Positions 63,736 through 64,000 of a stretch of DNA of 64,000 nucleotides are shown here, piece by piece. The stretch's first letter is position 1. Every line of letters begins with the position of its first letter. The position numbers and the translations under genes are program-made. The notes beneath the pieces are model-generated. The model searched no databases and had not been told where the DNA came from. It saw only the letters and a program-made list of their open reading frames with translations. Origin of the DNA: CAVRAW01 sp963716135 (GTDB lineage Bacteria; Planctomycetota; Planctomycetia; Pirellulales; JADZDJ01); assembly GCA_963716135.1 (NCBI GenBank), contig OY970289.1, positions 2,976,001-3,040,000 of the forward strand, in the 5' to 3' direction.

Positions 63736-64000
63736 CTACCGCGACCCAAAGAACCGCGTCACCGAATCCCAAGCCGACGCCTTCTGCGCCGTCTTCGGCG
63801 ATTGCGCGTAGGCATCGACCGCCGGCTGCGTCTGAAGAGCCGTCCACGGCGACGCCATTTGCCGGTCGGCCGGCAATAGCGCCGGCGCCGATGCCGGCAT
63901 CACTTTTGGATCCCGGGTCATCGCCGACGGCGGCGAAGCGAAATAGGTGGTTTCCTTCACCGGCTCGATCGTGCCCAAAAACGACGCCTGTCTTGTCGTA
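63736..64000 (-). CDS. Hypothetical protein, 5' part missing
   Basis: A minus-strand frame enters from the right edge without a start and ends at 63736. About 87 C-terminal residues are visible: Pro/Ala/Ser-rich (YFASPPSAMTRDPKVMPASA, PALLPADRQMASPWTALQ), then a short amphipathic end (SAWDSVTRFFGSR). The tail -FFGSR at the very end recalls planctomycete lipoprotein or envelope proteins, but no family can be given. The gene continues outside the window. Confidence 0.5.
   Translation of the reverse strand, partial: TTRQASFLGTIEPVKETTYFASPPSAMTRDPKVMPASAPALLPADRQMASPWTALQTQPAVDAYAQSPKTAQKASAWDSVTRFFGSR

Overview
The window looks like a chromosomal piece of a planctomycete, most likely of the Pirellulales. 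Evidence: high GC; an ECF sigma factor of the planctomycete-expanded type directly followed by a large Ser/Thr kinase with C-terminal TPRs; a second kinase with a C-terminal membrane anchor; a PEP-CTERM surface protein; planctomycete-type secreted hypotheticals; a PheT without the tRNA-binding OB domain; and a short divergent ClpP homologue. No phage, transposase, CRISPR array or tRNA gene was found. The taxonomic call is inference from gene content.

Layout. 0-5 kb (minus): two tandem membrane proteins of the PMT/TMTC type, one carrying ten TPRs, then a Ser/Thr kinase. 5-8.4 kb: a ribbon-helix-helix protein, RNase P RNA (minus) with two repeat-built helices, a TonB-type protein and an outer-membrane protein. 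8.7-12.4 kb: an MFS transporter, DAHP synthase, and a convergent 3-dehydroquinate-synthase-like cyclase of the EboD type. 12.6-17.3 kb: a large glucosidase and a glycogen-debranching enzyme. 17.5-20.1 kb: lysophospholipid acyltransferase, pirin, amidase. 20.2-22.9 kb (minus): a sulfane-sulfur operon (ArsR regulator, membrane rhodanese, CoA-disulfide reductase with rhodanese domain) with a perfect 20-bp palindrome in front. 23-27 kb (minus): MFS, a DUF6883/DUF4926 pair, thrS. 27.3-31 kb: ClpP-like protein, then a minus operon of cytochrome c-like protein, FG-GAP protein and DsbD-alpha-like lipoprotein. 31-36.6 kb: DedA, three secreted hypotheticals, pentapeptide repeat protein, HIT protein. 36.7-46 kb: pheT, PIN-TRAM protein, HTH protein, MFS, hemC, DUF502, ComF. 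45.9-52 kb: LptF/G permease, acyl-CoA ligase, signal peptidase I, FUSC, YbjQ, thioredoxin/CAP-like protein. 52-64 kb: a large secreted hypothetical, a 32-residue basic protein, an ABC-F ATPase, ECF sigma plus kinase, a tandem-fused PEP-CTERM protein, a GYD protein and a truncated hypothetical.

Two features cut across the window. First, about sixteen apparent single-indel frameshifts break otherwise normal genes, including the essential thrS. They are concentrated between 12.6 and 33 kb, with three more at 46-52 kb. In each case the other frame continues the family sequence, so uncorrected assembly indels are far more likely than pseudogenes. Second, intergenic gaps hold short hairpin elements of two styles: GC-rich hairpins (GTTAGC...GCTAAC and GGGAGGGCGAGGCTCCC) and longer palindromes built from degenerate 7-12 nt tandem words on one arm and their complements on the other (ACTGAATG, AACGATAA, TGACCAA, AGTAGGC). 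These sit mostly at gene ends, sometimes provide stop codons, and also appear inside RNase P RNA. They are the most unusual structural signal here.
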